Source of the DNA: Bradyrhizobium canariense
Lineage (GTDB): Bacteria > Pseudomonadota > Alphaproteobacteria > Rhizobiales > Xanthobacteraceae
Length of the DNA stretch: 64,000 nucleotides
Assembly (NCBI RefSeq): GCF_018130465.1
Contig: NZ_JAFCKJ010000004.1
Span: 248,001-312,000 of the forward strand
Reading direction: 5' to 3'
Shown: positions 34,349 to 43,859 of the stretch, piece by piece
Numbering within the stretch: the stretch's first letter is position 1
Layout: every line of letters begins with the position of its first letter
The notes under the pieces: model-generated
The model's input: the letters and a program-made list of their open reading frames with translations, nothing else
Told to the model about the DNA's origin: nothing
The model's database searches: none
Position numbers and translations under genes: made by a program

Positions 34349-34654
34349 CTATTGCTGCTCCGCGCCATCCGCGCCCACGCAGGTTTTTATGAAACTCTTC
34401 CTGGTCTCGCCGACGACCTTCTGATCGATCGCCTGCTTCAGGCAATCGAGCCGCGCCTGCGCCATGCAGAGCTGCATCTGGTCGCGCTTGTCCTGTCCCT
34501 TCAGGCTTGCCGTCGTGGAAAGACACGTGACGCGCTTGGTCGCGGGCACCGGCACTGTGGCGGTGGAAGCCGCCGGCGGCGTCGTTTGCGCAAACACGGG
34601 CGCAATGATCAGACACACAAGGCTGGCGGCAACGGCGGCAGACGGCAACTTCAT
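34349..34654 (-). CDS. small secreted PsiF-like protein
   Basis: 101 aa. Signal peptide through about residue 22 (ASLVCLIIAPVFAQ). The mature part has four cysteines and a tail GETRKSFIKTCVG that resembles the 'ERKAFMK.C' repeat of PsiF phosphate-starvation proteins, with a second cysteine-rich segment KRDQMQLCMAQARLDCLK before it. Role unknown. It ends 11 bp from the DUF2093 gene stop. PsiF similarity is partial. Confidence 0.6.
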   Translation of the reverse strand: MKLPSAAVAASLVCLIIAPVFAQTTPPAASTATVPVPATKRVTCLSTTASLKGQDKRDQMQLCMAQARLDCLKQAIDQKVVGETRKSFIKTCVGADGAEQQ

Positions 34655-34712
34655 CGTGTTCTCCTGAGCGTCTGAAAACGATAGGAGCTTGCGATGAATG
34701 GCGCCTGAATAT

Positions 34713-34849
34713 CCTCGTCGCCCTGGCGAAAGCCAGGGCCCATTACCCCGCCCGTGCATGTGAGGCAAAGCCGGAGCCACAGCGAATCGCAAAACTAAAT
34801 TCGGTGGTAACGGGTCCCCTGAGTTCTCCAGGCATTCGCCAGGACGACA
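34713..34849. repeat. palindromic repeat family C, copy 2
   Basis: Contains CCTGGCGAAAGCCAGG at the left and TTCGCCAGGACGAC at the right, related to 32530-32655. It occupies the gap between the PsiF-like gene and lpxK. Confidence 0.8.
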
Positions 34850-34856
34850 GTGGGAT

Positions 34857-35873
34857 TCAGCGGCTTGAAAACCGCCGCTCGCGCGCCTTGTAGAGATGAT
34901 CGCTGATCAGTTGCCGCAGCTTTGCCGGGTCGTCGAACTCGAGCTGGACCGCGAAAGGCACGATGCCATCTGGCACGCCTTCGCGGCCGTGCAGGCGTGC
35001 GAGATCCTTTTCCGTCGTCACCAGCGTTTGCTGCTCGCGCCGCGCCTCCGCGGCGAGGGCTGCGATCTCGTCGTTTGAAAACATGTGATGATCGGCGAAA
35101 GAGCGCGTGCGCGCGACCTCGATACCGCCAGCGCGCAAGCTGCGGAAGAACCGCTCGGGATCGCCGATGCCGGCGAACGCGAACACCGGCTTGCCGAGCA
35201 GTCTTGCGACCGACTCGGCTTCGGGTTTCAGCCGCGCGCGCAGCTCCGGCTTGTTGCGCTTGGCAAGCTCGGAGGCGACATCGTTGGCGGCGCGGCCGCC
35301 GCCGATCAAGACCAGCGCGTCGGTGCGCGCGAGCTGCGCCTTCAGCGGCGCACGCAGGGGACCTGCCGGAAACACCTTGCCATTGCCGAGACCGCGCTCG
35401 CTGTCGATCACGATCAGCGAAGCGTCCTTCAAGAGACGCGGGTTCTGGAAACCGTCATCCATCAGGATCACGGACGCGCCTTGCGATTTGGCGAGCGCGA
35501 CGCCTTCGAGGCGATCACGCGCGACTGTCACAGGAACGTCGCGCGCCATCATCAATGGCTCGTCGCCGACGTCGGCTGCGGTATGGCGTTCACGATCGAC
35601 CATCACCGGGCCCTTGAGGCTGCCGCCATAGCCGCGGCTGAGCACCACCGGCGTCTCGCCGAGCTCGCGCAGGAGCTTCGTCAGCGCCAGCACGGTCGGC
35701 GTCTTGCCGGCGCCGCCGACATGGTAGTTGCCGACGCAGATCACGGGGATGCCGGCGTCGAAACCCTCGAGCGCCATGCGGCGTGCCGTGATCGCGCCAT
35801 AGAGCGCGCCCAGGGGACGGAGGATTTGGGACTCTGGGGAACGCGGCCGGTACCAGAAGGCCGGCTCACGCAT
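34857..35873 (-). CDS. lpxK: tetraacyldisaccharide 4'-kinase
   Basis: 338 aa. It phosphorylates the 4'-position of the lipid A disaccharide at the inner membrane. The P-loop GGAGKTP is at residues 53-59 (CVGNYHVGGAGKTPTV). It is the last gene of the minus-strand LPS operon; its start overlaps waaA by 8 bp. Confidence 0.95.
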   Translation of the reverse strand: MREPAFWYRPRSPESQILRPLGALYGAITARRMALEGFDAGIPVICVGNYHVGGAGKTPTVLALTKLLRELGETPVVLSRGYGGSLKGPVMVDRERHTAADVGDEPLMMARDVPVTVARDRLEGVALAKSQGASVILMDDGFQNPRLLKDASLIVIDSERGLGNGKVFPAGPLRAPLKAQLARTDALVLIGGGRAANDVASELAKRNKPELRARLKPEAESVARLLGKPVFAFAGIGDPERFFRSLRAGGIEVARTRSFADHHMFSNDEIAALAAEARREQQTLVTTEKDLARLHGREGVPDGIVPFAVQLEFDDPAKLRQLISDHLYKARERRFSSR

Positions 35874-37182
35874 TGGCGGCCCCCATTTCGATCCGCAACT
35901 GCAGCAGATAGGGCTCGAGCGCGGTCATGGTGCGGTTGAGTGCACCGCCGAGATCCTCGACCACGCCTGCGCCCGACCGCTGCATCTTGTCGCGCACGGC
36001 AGGATCGGCGAGCAACTGCCCGAGTTGCTTGATCAGCAGCTCCTGCGTGTCGGCCTGGCGCGCGCCGCCGCTGTGATCGAGCGCCTCGTAGACATCGGCG
36101 AAATTGAAGACGTGCGGACCATGGACGATGGCAGCGCCGAGCTTGATCGCTTCGATCGGATTCTGGCCGCCATGATGGATCAGCGATCCGCCCATGAACA
36201 CGATTTCCGAGAGGCGGTAGAACAGTCCGAGCTCGCCCATGGTGTCGGCGACATAAACGTCGGTGATCGCCGTCGGCAACTCGTCGCGCGAGCGCAGGGC
36301 CGGCTTCAGGCCGGACGCCGTGACCAGGCCCGTGATCGAGGAGCCGCGATCCGGATGGCGCGGCACGATCACGGTCAGGAGCTGCGGGAAGAAACCGGCG
36401 AGGCTGCGATGCGCCGCCACCAGCATCTCCTCCTCGCCCGGATGGGTCGAGGCCGCGACGATGATCGGACGCCCGCGCGTCATCGCCATGAGCCGTTCGA
36501 GCTTGGCGGGATCGGCCGGCGGCGCCGGCACGTCGAGCTTGAGATTGCCCGTGGTGACGACGTCGCGGCCGCCGAGCGTCGAGAAGCGCTCGGCATCGGT
36601 CTTCGACTGCGCCAGACAAATATCGAACCGCGACAGCAGCGCCGAGATGGTGCCGCGCATGCGGCGCCAGCGCGGGAAGGAGCGCGGCGACATCCGCCCG
36701 TTGATCAGCACCATCGGCACGCGGCGCGCAGCGCCCGCCAGGATCAGGTTCGGCCAGAGGTCGGATTCGATGAACAGCGCCAGCGACGGCTTCCAATGGT
36801 CGAGGAAGCGCGCGACATAACGCGGGGAATCGTACGGCACGTATTGATGGATGACGTCGGGCGGAAAGCGTTTAGCGACAATAGCAGCCGAAGTGACGGT
36901 GCCCGAGGTGAGCAGAATGCGCAGGTTCAGATCGCGCAAGCGCTCGATCAGTGCCGCCGCGGCGAGGACCTCGCCGACGCTGGCACCGTGAATCCAGACC
37001 AGCGGACCGTGCGGCCGTACGTCCCGGGACAGGCCCCGCCGTTCGCCGACACGCGCGGGATCTTCCTTGCCCTGTTTCAGACGCCGCTTGATCAGCGCAG
37101 GCGCGAGCGGCACCAGGCCGCGGGCCAGGCGCCGATACATCCGCAGCGTGATCGGCAGCGAGCCGGGCGGCGATTTAGGCAT
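35866..37182 (-). CDS. waaA: 3-deoxy-D-manno-octulosonic acid (Kdo) transferase
   Basis: 438 aa from ATG 37182. GT30 family enzyme that adds Kdo to lipid A precursor. The N-terminal domain shows GPLVWIHGASVGEVLAA (about 58-74), with the conserved acidic base in GASVGE, and the C-terminal half has EIVFMGGSLIHHGGQNPIEA (about 330-350), the donor-binding signature. Start overlaps the upstream acyltransferase by 8 bp. Confidence 0.96.
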   Translation of the reverse strand: MPKSPPGSLPITLRMYRRLARGLVPLAPALIKRRLKQGKEDPARVGERRGLSRDVRPHGPLVWIHGASVGEVLAAAALIERLRDLNLRILLTSGTVTSAAIVAKRFPPDVIHQYVPYDSPRYVARFLDHWKPSLALFIESDLWPNLILAGAARRVPMVLINGRMSPRSFPRWRRMRGTISALLSRFDICLAQSKTDAERFSTLGGRDVVTTGNLKLDVPAPPADPAKLERLMAMTRGRPIIVAASTHPGEEEMLVAAHRSLAGFFPQLLTVIVPRHPDRGSSITGLVTASGLKPALRSRDELPTAITDVYVADTMGELGLFYRLSEIVFMGGSLIHHGGQNPIEAIKLGAAIVHGPHVFNFADVYEALDHSGGARQADTQELLIKQLGQLLADPAVRDKMQRSGAGVVEDLGGALNRTMTALEPYLLQLRIEMGAANA

Positions 37183-37888
37183 CTTCAGGTCCCGGGCGGC
37201 CGAGCTGCGCATAGGCGCGGCGGGTCGCCTCGTTCAAGGTCTCTTCCAGCTCGAGCCGCAGCGCTTCCATGGTGGCGGCGTCCGCATCCGGCGGAACGTG
37301 GATTTCCTTGATGCCGACCAATGCGCCCCGCCCGAACGGCAGGTTGATGGTGGTGCGGTCCCAGTTCTTGAGCCGGACGAAGCGGCTGGTCGCCATCGCA
37401 AAAGGCATGATCGGCCGCCCCGATTCCCGTGCCAGCATGATGATGCCGAGCCCGGCCACGCGCGAGCGCTTGGGGACATCGGCGGTCAGCGCGACATTAC
37501 AACCGTCCTGGAGCGTCCGCACCATTTCCTTGAAGGCACCGACCCCGCCTTTGCGGTGAAACGCGCCGCCGTGGTCGCCGGACCCGCGGATGGTGCCGAT
37601 GCCGAGCCGCTCGGCGGCAATCGCGTTGAACTCGCCGTCGCGGTGACGGGAGATCAGGACCCTGGCCTTGTACCAGTCCTTGTTCTTGATGAAGGGGGTG
37701 AGGAAATGCTGGCCGTGCCAAAACGCGAAGATCGCCGGGATCTGCGGCTCGACGCGGTCATAGACGTCAGGCGGATCGAACGTGAATTTGTTGGTCCGCC
37801 AGACCAGACGCAGATATTCGGCCGCCAGTATTCCGACGGCACGCTGGACGAAGCTGCTCCTCAGCGTATTGCGAAGCAGCTTTTTCAA
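37175..37888 (-). CDS. DUF374-type lysophospholipid acyltransferase
   Basis: 237 aa. Belongs to the DUF374 branch of the LPLAT superfamily, with FAFWHGQHF (residues about 54-62; His as catalytic residue) and SRHRDGEF. In many alphaproteobacteria this gene sits just before waaA and is thought to acylate a lipid A or glycolipid intermediate. The overlap with waaA and the DUF4170 gene upstream shows one transcript. Exact acceptor unknown. Confidence 0.85.
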   Translation of the reverse strand: MKKLLRNTLRSSFVQRAVGILAAEYLRLVWRTNKFTFDPPDVYDRVEPQIPAIFAFWHGQHFLTPFIKNKDWYKARVLISRHRDGEFNAIAAERLGIGTIRGSGDHGGAFHRKGGVGAFKEMVRTLQDGCNVALTADVPKRSRVAGLGIIMLARESGRPIMPFAMATSRFVRLKNWDRTTINLPFGRGALVGIKEIHVPPDADAATMEALRLELEETLNEATRRAYAQLGRPGPEDA

Positions 37889-38127
37889 CGCGCCGGTTCT
37901 TGATTCGGGTCGAGCAGCCGATGGAGATGGACGATGAAATAGCGCATCTGCGCGTTGTCGACCGTGCTCTGCGCCTTGGCCCGCCAGGCGGCGTGCGCGG
38001 TCGCATAGTTCGGGTAAAGGCCGACGATCTCGACGTCGTCGAGGTTCTTGAAGGTGTTGTGCTCGAGATCGACGAGCTCGCCGCCGACGACGAGGTGGAG
38101 CAGTTGTTGCGGGGCACTATCTGGCAT
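37885..38127 (-). CDS. DUF4170 domain protein
   Basis: 80 aa from ATG 38127. DUF4170 fold, with LHLVVGGELVDLEH and YPNYATAHAAWRAKAQSTVDNA (residues about 9-22 and 38-60). This family is small, soluble and nearly always found in the alphaproteobacterial LPS gene neighbourhood, as here. Overlaps the acyltransferase start by 4 bp. Function unknown. Confidence 0.85.
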   Translation of the reverse strand: MPDSAPQQLLHLVVGGELVDLEHNTFKNLDDVEIVGLYPNYATAHAAWRAKAQSTVDNAQMRYFIVHLHRLLDPNQEPAR

Positions 38128-38187
38128 CGGTTCTGTTCCTAACGGGCTGCCCGGCAAAGCAGTGTTCGACAAGCACGAGAAAGCACT

Positions 38188-39006
38188 TCACGGCAAGGGG
38201 CGGGTTCGAAAATGCGTGACAATGCTCGCATGACGATCGCGACCAGCTGCCACTAGCACCCCGTGCGTGACTTCCCGGCGGTTATAGTGGATGGGATCTC
38301 CGGAGAGGTCGCTCATCCTACCATCCGCTTCCTGCACGATCAAATCGGCCGCCGCAAGGTCCCAATCATGACTGTTGCCGCCCGCAAAAGCCGCATCCAG
38401 CGCACCATGGGCGACCCGGCACAGCCGCAGCGCGAGCGAACCGATTCGCGGATGCAGCTTGATCTCGCCCAGTGACGGCTTCAGGCGCTCAACCAGGGGC
38501 TTCGGACCCGCGACACGCGAGAAGTCGAGTTCGGATCCAGCCGTCGCCCGCACCGGCACGTCGTTGAGGGTCGTGCCCTGGCCGCGGGCGGCGAAGAAGA
38601 ACTCATCGCTCGTCGGTGCGAACACCGCGGCGAGGACGGGCGAGGCATCCTCGACCAGCGCGACGCTGACGCACCATTCGTAATGGCCATTGAGGTAGTT
38701 GCGGGTGCCGTCGATGGGATCGACGATCCAGGTCAGCCGCCGCGACAGCCGCACCTCGTCGTCGGCGCTCTCCTCCGACAGCCAGCCATAGTCGGGCGTC
38801 GCTGCGCGCAGGCGCGCTTCCAGGAGATCGTTGACGGCAATGTCGGCTTCCGAGACCGGCGAGGACGCGCCCTTGGTCCACTTCTTCAGCTCGGTGCGGA
38901 ACATCGACTGCGCGAGTGCGCCCGCCTCCCGCACCGTGTCTTGCAGCAGCGCCGCGTCGCGCGCCGGGATGGTCTCGCCAGTCGAGTTCGCGTCAACGTC
39001 CGCCAA
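38188..39006 (-). CDS. cysQ: inositol monophosphatase-family 3'(2'),5'-bisphosphate nucleotidase CysQ
   Basis: 272 aa. Metal-binding motif WIVDPIDGTRNYLNG is at residues 93-107 (Asp96, Asp99), with LSEES at 77-81 and the second-metal WDLAAADLIV late. CysQ removes the 3'-phosphate from PAP, a by-product of sulfate assimilation. The family also hydrolyses inositol phosphates, so the substrate is not fixed by sequence. It overlaps pmbA by 14 bp. Confidence 0.85.
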   Translation of the reverse strand: MADVDANSTGETIPARDAALLQDTVREAGALAQSMFRTELKKWTKGASSPVSEADIAVNDLLEARLRAATPDYGWLSEESADDEVRLSRRLTWIVDPIDGTRNYLNGHYEWCVSVALVEDASPVLAAVFAPTSDEFFFAARGQGTTLNDVPVRATAGSELDFSRVAGPKPLVERLKPSLGEIKLHPRIGSLALRLCRVAHGALDAAFAGGNSHDWDLAAADLIVQEADGRMSDLSGDPIHYNRREVTHGVLVAAGRDRHASIVTHFRTRPLP

Positions 39007-40396
39007 GCGTCAAACCCTCGATGCGCACCGTCGGCGCATTGACGCCGTAGCGGAACTCGAGATTGTTCGCCGGCTGCATCGACTTGAAAATCTCGAACAG
39101 ATGGCCGGCGATCGTCACCTCGCTCACGGGATAAGTGAGTTCGCCGTTCTCGATCCAGAAGCCGGACGCGCCACGGCTGTAATCGCCGGTGACGCCGTTG
39201 ACGCCCGAGCCGATCAAATCGGTGACGTAGAACCCCTGCTTGATGTCGGAGATCAGCTCGGCCGGCGTCGGCGTGCCGGGTTCAAGATGCAGATTATACG
39301 GCCCGGGCGACGGCGAGGAGGAGACGCCGCGATGGGCGTGACCGGTGGTGGTGAGCCCGAGCTCACGCGCCGTGGCGCAATCGAGCAGCCAGGTCGTCAG
39401 CACGCCTTCGTCGATCAGCGCGATCTTCTTCACCGCAACGCCTTCGGCGTCAAACGTCTGCGAGCGCAGGCCGCGTTTGCGCAGGGGATCATCGATGATG
39501 CGGATGTTCTTGGCGAACAGCTGCTGGCCGAGCTTGTCCTTCAGGAAGCTGGTCTTGCGCGCGATCGAAGCGCCATTGATGGCGCCGACGACGTGACCGA
39601 CCAGCGAGCCCGCGACGCGCGGATCGAACACCACGGGTACCTTGCAGGTCTCGACCTTGCGCGGATTGGCGCGCGCCACGGTGCGCTCGCCGGCGGAACG
39701 GCCGACGATCTCTGGCGACAAGAGGTCAACACCATGCGGCGCCGACGTGAAGTCGTAGTCGCGTTCCATGCCGGTGCCTTCACCGACGATCGCGGTCGCC
39801 GAGATGCCCTGGCTGGAACGGAGGTAAGAGCCGTGGAAGCCGGTCGAGGTGACGAGCACCATTCCGCCCATGCCGGCGGAGGCCGAGGCGCCGCCGGATT
39901 TGGCCACGCCCTTCACACCGAGCGCCGCAGCCTCGGCTTCGAGCGCGCGGCGCTCGAGTTCCGAGGTCGCGGGCACGTCGGGGTCGAGCAGATCGAGATT
40001 GGGGAAGTCGCGCGCGAGCAGTGCGGGATCGGCAAGGCCGACATATTTGTCGTCGGGCGCGACGCGCGCCATCGCAACCGCACGCTCGGCAAGCTTGGTC
40101 ACGGCATCACCGCTGGCGTCGTTGGTCGAGACCACCGCCTGGCGCCGGCCGACCAGCACGCGCAGGCCGACATCGTCGCCCTCGGACCGCTCGGATTCCT
40201 CGACGCGGCCGTCGCGCACCTCGACGCCTTGCGAGACGCCACGCACCGCGACCGCATCGGCCGCATCCGCGCCGGCGCGCCTGGCAGCCTCCACCAGCCG
40301 CTGCGCGAGATCGGAGAGCGCAGACTGGTCGAACAGGTCGCGGCTGGCTGCGGACGAATCCTTGGGCGAAAGCGTCGAGCTTGGTGAAGGGTTCAC
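38993..40396 (-). CDS. pmbA: TldD/PmbA family metallopeptidase, PmbA type
   Basis: 467 aa. TldD/PmbA fold: N-terminal GVSQGVEVRDGRVEESERSE; C-terminal segments VVFDPRVAGSLVGHVVGAI and NGVTGDYSRGASGFWIENGE. PmbA has no zinc site of its own and partners with TldD to process modified peptides. GTG 40396 was chosen because AGGA lies about 10 bp before it and earlier residues look unconserved. It is the first gene of the LPS-like operon. Confidence 0.9.
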   Translation of the reverse strand: MNPSPSSTLSPKDSSAASRDLFDQSALSDLAQRLVEAARRAGADAADAVAVRGVSQGVEVRDGRVEESERSEGDDVGLRVLVGRRQAVVSTNDASGDAVTKLAERAVAMARVAPDDKYVGLADPALLARDFPNLDLLDPDVPATSELERRALEAEAAALGVKGVAKSGGASASAGMGGMVLVTSTGFHGSYLRSSQGISATAIVGEGTGMERDYDFTSAPHGVDLLSPEIVGRSAGERTVARANPRKVETCKVPVVFDPRVAGSLVGHVVGAINGASIARKTSFLKDKLGQQLFAKNIRIIDDPLRKRGLRSQTFDAEGVAVKKIALIDEGVLTTWLLDCATARELGLTTTGHAHRGVSSSPSPGPYNLHLEPGTPTPAELISDIKQGFYVTDLIGSGVNGVTGDYSRGASGFWIENGELTYPVSEVTIAGHLFEIFKSMQPANNLEFRYGVNAPTVRIEGLTLGGR

Positions 40397-40660
40397 AAAC
40401 GAAATCCTGTTGGGGCGAGCTGCGGGACCGGAACCCACAGATGTGCCCTGATAGCGCGGACTTCAAGCATTTTCAGCCCACCAAAAGCTCAGATTCGCAC
40501 CTTGGGCGCAACGTCTCGTCAATCATGCGTGCCAAGGTCTTGTCAATCATGCGCGGCGGTGAGGTTGGATTAACCAGCCTTTTTAAGCGGTTTCGGAAAG
40601 GCTCGCGCTAAGGTCCTCGCATCGACCGGGAACATAATCCCGGCGGGGAGAACTAAAGCC

Positions 40661-41179
40661 GTGAGGCGTCAAACAGCAACAAGCGGGATCACTCCCGCCG
40701 GGTCGAGCCGCTCCCTGCGGCTCGACCCCCTTTCCCTTCCGGTCCGCTTCGATGCGCATGATCCGCGCGCCGACGGATATGTCCGGCAGATCGAGCTTCA
40801 TCGCGAACGTGTCGTGCTGCGCCGTGCCGTCCGCGGCATGCGGATGGCGATCAACGTCCGCGTCAGCGACTTCACCGGCGTCGCGCTGCGCGGCAACGAC
40901 GAGGCCCAGACCCTCGTCCTCGTGCATCGCGATCCCTCGCTCTCCGTTCCGCTGCTGGTCAGCGCCGATGGAGACGAACTCGTTGAGGCCTGGGCGATCT
41001 GGAGCGAGCTGTTCGCGCTTCCGCAGCTCGACGAAGGCGCGCGCAAGCCCGCGCCGCGCCGTCGCCGCGCCAACGCGATCCGCGACCGCCGTCCGAAATT
41101 TCTGATGCGCCGCCGCACCGGCGTCGCACGGGAATTGTCGGTGCATCGCGATGAGCGCGAGATCATCGCGCGGAGTTAA
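40661..41179 (+). CDS. DUF6101 family protein
   Basis: 172 aa. GTG start after GGCGGGGAG. Sequence DPLSLPVRFDAHDPRADGYVRQIELHRERVVLRRA (split) matches the DUF6101 family of Bradyrhizobium and relatives: a beta-rich, highly Arg-rich soluble protein with no catalytic motif and no signal. It is divergent from pmbA and convergent with ubiA. Function unknown. Confidence 0.8.
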   Translation: MRRQTATSGITPAGSSRSLRLDPLSLPVRFDAHDPRADGYVRQIELHRERVVLRRAVRGMRMAINVRVSDFTGVALRGNDEAQTLVLVHRDPSLSVPLLVSADGDELVEAWAIWSELFALPQLDEGARKPAPRRRRANAIRDRRPKFLMRRRTGVARELSVHRDEREIIARS

Positions 41180-42108
41180 GCCGCCCGCATCACCGCGTCG
41201 GCCAGCAAACCCGCAAACAGCAGCAATCCCGCGTCGCGGTTCGAATAGAACAGGCGCTTGCAGAGCTCGCCGTCGCCGATATTCAGCCGCGCGATCTGCG
41301 AGGCCAGATGCACGGCGAAGGCCGCAAGTCCGAGCCAGGCCGGCCAGCGTGCGTCGCCTGACGCCAGCGCCACGCCGATCAGCATAACCGCGAGGCCGTA
41401 GAACAGGATCAGCGCCTGGTGCGTATGCGCGCCGAACAGGCGCGCGGTGGACTTGATGCCGATCAGCGCGTCGTCCTCGGCGTCCTGATGCGCGTAGATC
41501 GTGTCGTAGCCGATCACCCAGGAAATCGCGCCGGCATAGAGCACGAGCGCCGTGACGTCGATGCGCCCGAAGGTGACGGCAAATCCCATCAGCGCGCCCC
41601 AGGAGAACGCAAGCCCGAGCACGATCTGCGGCCACCAGGTGATGCGCTTCATGAACGGGTAGATCGCGACGATCAGCAGCGAGGCAATGCCGGTCAGGAT
41701 CGCGAAGCGGTTGAACTGCAGCAACACCACGAGCCCGATCAGCGCCTGCGCGACCATGAAGGCCAGCGCCTGCTTCGCGCTCACCTGGCCCGACGGCAGC
41801 GGCCGCGAGCGGGTGCGCTCGACCTTGTCGTCGAGGTCCCGGTCGGTGAAGTCGTTCCAGGTACAGCCTGCCCCCCGCATGACGAAGGCGCCGATGAAGA
41901 ACAGGACGATGGTGAGCGGCAGGCCGCGAACGTCATGCGCCATGCCGGCGGCGAGCGCCGCCGACCACCAGCACGGCATCAACAGGAGCCAGGAGCCGAT
42001 CGGACGATCGAAGCGCGACAGCCGCAGATACGGCCGCGCCCATTGCGGCGCGCGCGTATCGACCCAGTTGCCGGTGGAATCGGCAACGCGGGCGGATGTG
42101 TCGCTCAT
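41176..42108 (-). CDS. ubiA: 4-hydroxybenzoate polyprenyltransferase
   Basis: 310 aa with about eight membrane helices. It attaches the polyprenyl tail to 4-hydroxybenzoate in ubiquinone synthesis. The first Asp-rich motif is NDFTDRDLDD (about residues 84-93) and the second is YDTIYAHQDAEDD. ATG 42108 overlaps the stop of the upstream secreted protein gene by 4 bp. Confidence 0.95.
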   Translation of the reverse strand: MSDTSARVADSTGNWVDTRAPQWARPYLRLSRFDRPIGSWLLLMPCWWSAALAAGMAHDVRGLPLTIVLFFIGAFVMRGAGCTWNDFTDRDLDDKVERTRSRPLPSGQVSAKQALAFMVAQALIGLVVLLQFNRFAILTGIASLLIVAIYPFMKRITWWPQIVLGLAFSWGALMGFAVTFGRIDVTALVLYAGAISWVIGYDTIYAHQDAEDDALIGIKSTARLFGAHTHQALILFYGLAVMLIGVALASGDARWPAWLGLAAFAVHLASQIARLNIGDGELCKRLFYSNRDAGLLLFAGLLADAVMRAA

Positions 42109-42764
42109 CGGGTCAGGACGTTGCCGTTGAGTGTGTCGAAGGTGCTGCCGCCCTTCTTGCCGGCATTGGCCTCGGGCGCCGAGCCCGAACCCAGCACTTC
42201 GCTCAGCGACGGACCGGCCGGACCGCGCGGCTGGTTCTGCATCTGCTGCGCAACGTTGCAGACCTTCGCCGCCATCGCCTCGGTGTTCTTGTGGCCGTCC
42301 TTCATCTGAGCGCCGACCTGCGCCGGAATCCCGCACTTCGAGGCGTTGACCTCGATGTACTTGATCATCTTGGTCTCAGCCTGGCTGAAGTTGCGGATCA
42401 GCTTGCAGGCCTCGTCCGGCGGGGCATGACGGTCGCTCGCGGCCTTGATCAGCTTGCCGCGCTTCTCGGCATCCTCGCGCAGAGGCATGAAGGCCTTCAT
42501 GCAGTCCTCGCCGGGACCGCCTTGCGTGGGCGGAGCCGCGCTGAAAGCGCCGGCGCCACCGACGGGCGCGGCGCCGTTCACGGGGAAGGACGATTGCGGC
42601 GCGCCGCCGACAGAAGCGACTGGCGCGGCGCCATTCACTGGCGGGAACGCGGAACTGGTTGGGGCCTGGCCGGGCAGCGGCGCGGGGAAACCCTGCGCAT
42701 AGGCGCCCGCGGCGCCCATCATGACCATGGCGGCAGTGATCGGAACCATCAAATGACGGATCAT
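42105..42764 (-). CDS. secreted hypothetical protein upstream of ubiA
   Basis: 219 aa, signal peptide up to GAYAQ (about residue 23). The N-terminal mature part is Pro/Ala/Gly-rich with two NGAAPV repeats; from residue 90 a helical domain has spaced cysteines (DCMKAFM, EACKLI, ASKCGIP, AKVCNVA) that probably form two disulfides. No known family. ATGA-type overlap with ubiA suggests co-transcription, though a shared pathway is not apparent. The same frame is open for 340 codons upstream, which I treat as artefact since it overlaps rsmE. Confidence 0.75.
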   Translation of the reverse strand: MIRHLMVPITAAMVMMGAAGAYAQGFPAPLPGQAPTSSAFPPVNGAAPVASVGGAPQSSFPVNGAAPVGGAGAFSAAPPTQGGPGEDCMKAFMPLREDAEKRGKLIKAASDRHAPPDEACKLIRNFSQAETKMIKYIEVNASKCGIPAQVGAQMKDGHKNTEAMAAKVCNVAQQMQNQPRGPAGPSLSEVLGSGSAPEANAGKKGGSTFDTLNGNVLTR

Positions 42765-42974
42765 CAAGGCAGTCTCTCCGGCAGGAGCTTGCGGGGTTCG
42801 GCGTCTTCCCAATTGAAGCGCAACCAGCGTGCTCGCGATTTTACGATTCCCGCCGGCCCTTAACAACCCGTTGAATAGGGCAAGAGCGCGGCGCGCCGAC
42901 GCACCAACTTGGCAATATTTACCCCGAAAGTACCGCTTTCGGTTAAGAACGGCGCCAAATTGGACCTTTGAACG

Positions 42975-43727
42975 ATGCCCTCCCACGATTTCCGCGGCCC
43001 CCGCCTGTTCGTCGATGCCCCCCTCGCCCAGGACGGCAGGGTCGAGCTCGACCGCGACCAGAGCAATTATCTCGGCAATGTGCTGCGGCTCGCCGCCGGG
43101 GCCGAGGTGTTGGCGTTCAACGGCCGCGACGGCGAATGGCAGGCCGCCATTGAAGGCCGCAAGCGGCCGGACGGCCTCGTTATCCTTCAGCAGACCCGGC
43201 CGCAGGACCGACTGCCCGACCTCGCCTACGTCTTCGCCCCGCTCAAGCATGCCCGGCTCGACTACATGGTGCAGAAGGCCATCGAGATGGGGGCCGGCAC
43301 GCTTCAGCCGGTGCTGACCCGGTTCACCCAGGCCTCCCGGGTCAATACCGAGCGGATGCGCGCCAATGTCGTCGAGGCGGCCGAGCAATGCGGCATTCTC
43401 AGCATCGCCACCGTTGCCGAGCCGGCGCCGCTGGAGCGTTTCCTCAGCCAGCGCGCCGCCGGCAGGCTGCTCATTTTCTGCGACGAGGCGGCGGAGCTCG
43501 AAAACCCCATTCAGAGCCTGCAAGGCGCACGCGCGGCGGAAGGCATCGACGTGCTGATCGGCCCCGAAGGCGGCTTTGCCGAGGAAGAGCGGGCGCTGCT
43601 GCTGCGGCAGCCGAAAATTCTGCGGCTGGCGCTGGGACCCCGGATCATGCGGGCCGACACGGCCGCCGTGGCCGCGCTGGCGCTGGTGCAGGCAGTGCTG
43701 GGCGATTGGGGTGGCAAGACGGCTTGA
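42975..43727 (+). CDS. rsmE: 16S rRNA (uracil-1498-N3) methyltransferase
   Basis: 250 aa. SPOUT-class enzyme with N-terminal PUA-like domain (DQSNYLGNVLRLAAGAEV) and knot motifs VLIGPEGGFAEEE and LGPRIMRADTAAVAAL (about 190-235). It methylates U1498 of 16S rRNA. Divergent from the secreted gene before ubiA. Confidence 0.95.
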   Translation: MPSHDFRGPRLFVDAPLAQDGRVELDRDQSNYLGNVLRLAAGAEVLAFNGRDGEWQAAIEGRKRPDGLVILQQTRPQDRLPDLAYVFAPLKHARLDYMVQKAIEMGAGTLQPVLTRFTQASRVNTERMRANVVEAAEQCGILSIATVAEPAPLERFLSQRAAGRLLIFCDEAAELENPIQSLQGARAAEGIDVLIGPEGGFAEEERALLLRQPKILRLALGPRIMRADTAAVAALALVQAVLGDWGGKTA

Positions 43728-43859
43728 TGCCGGTGTTGGCCGACCGTTAAGCGATTGATCCTTTGGAGGTCGAAACCGCTTTCCGGCCATGCTAAGGCCT
43801 GCGGCAATTCGCTTCCTTGCTTGCCCTGCCCGGTTCCACCGGGACGATGGACCCCCGAG

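Noticed and set aside
42765-43790. N-terminal extension of the secreted protein upstream of ubiA
   Set aside because: Overlaps the real rsmE gene on the other strand; a good signal peptide starts at 42764.
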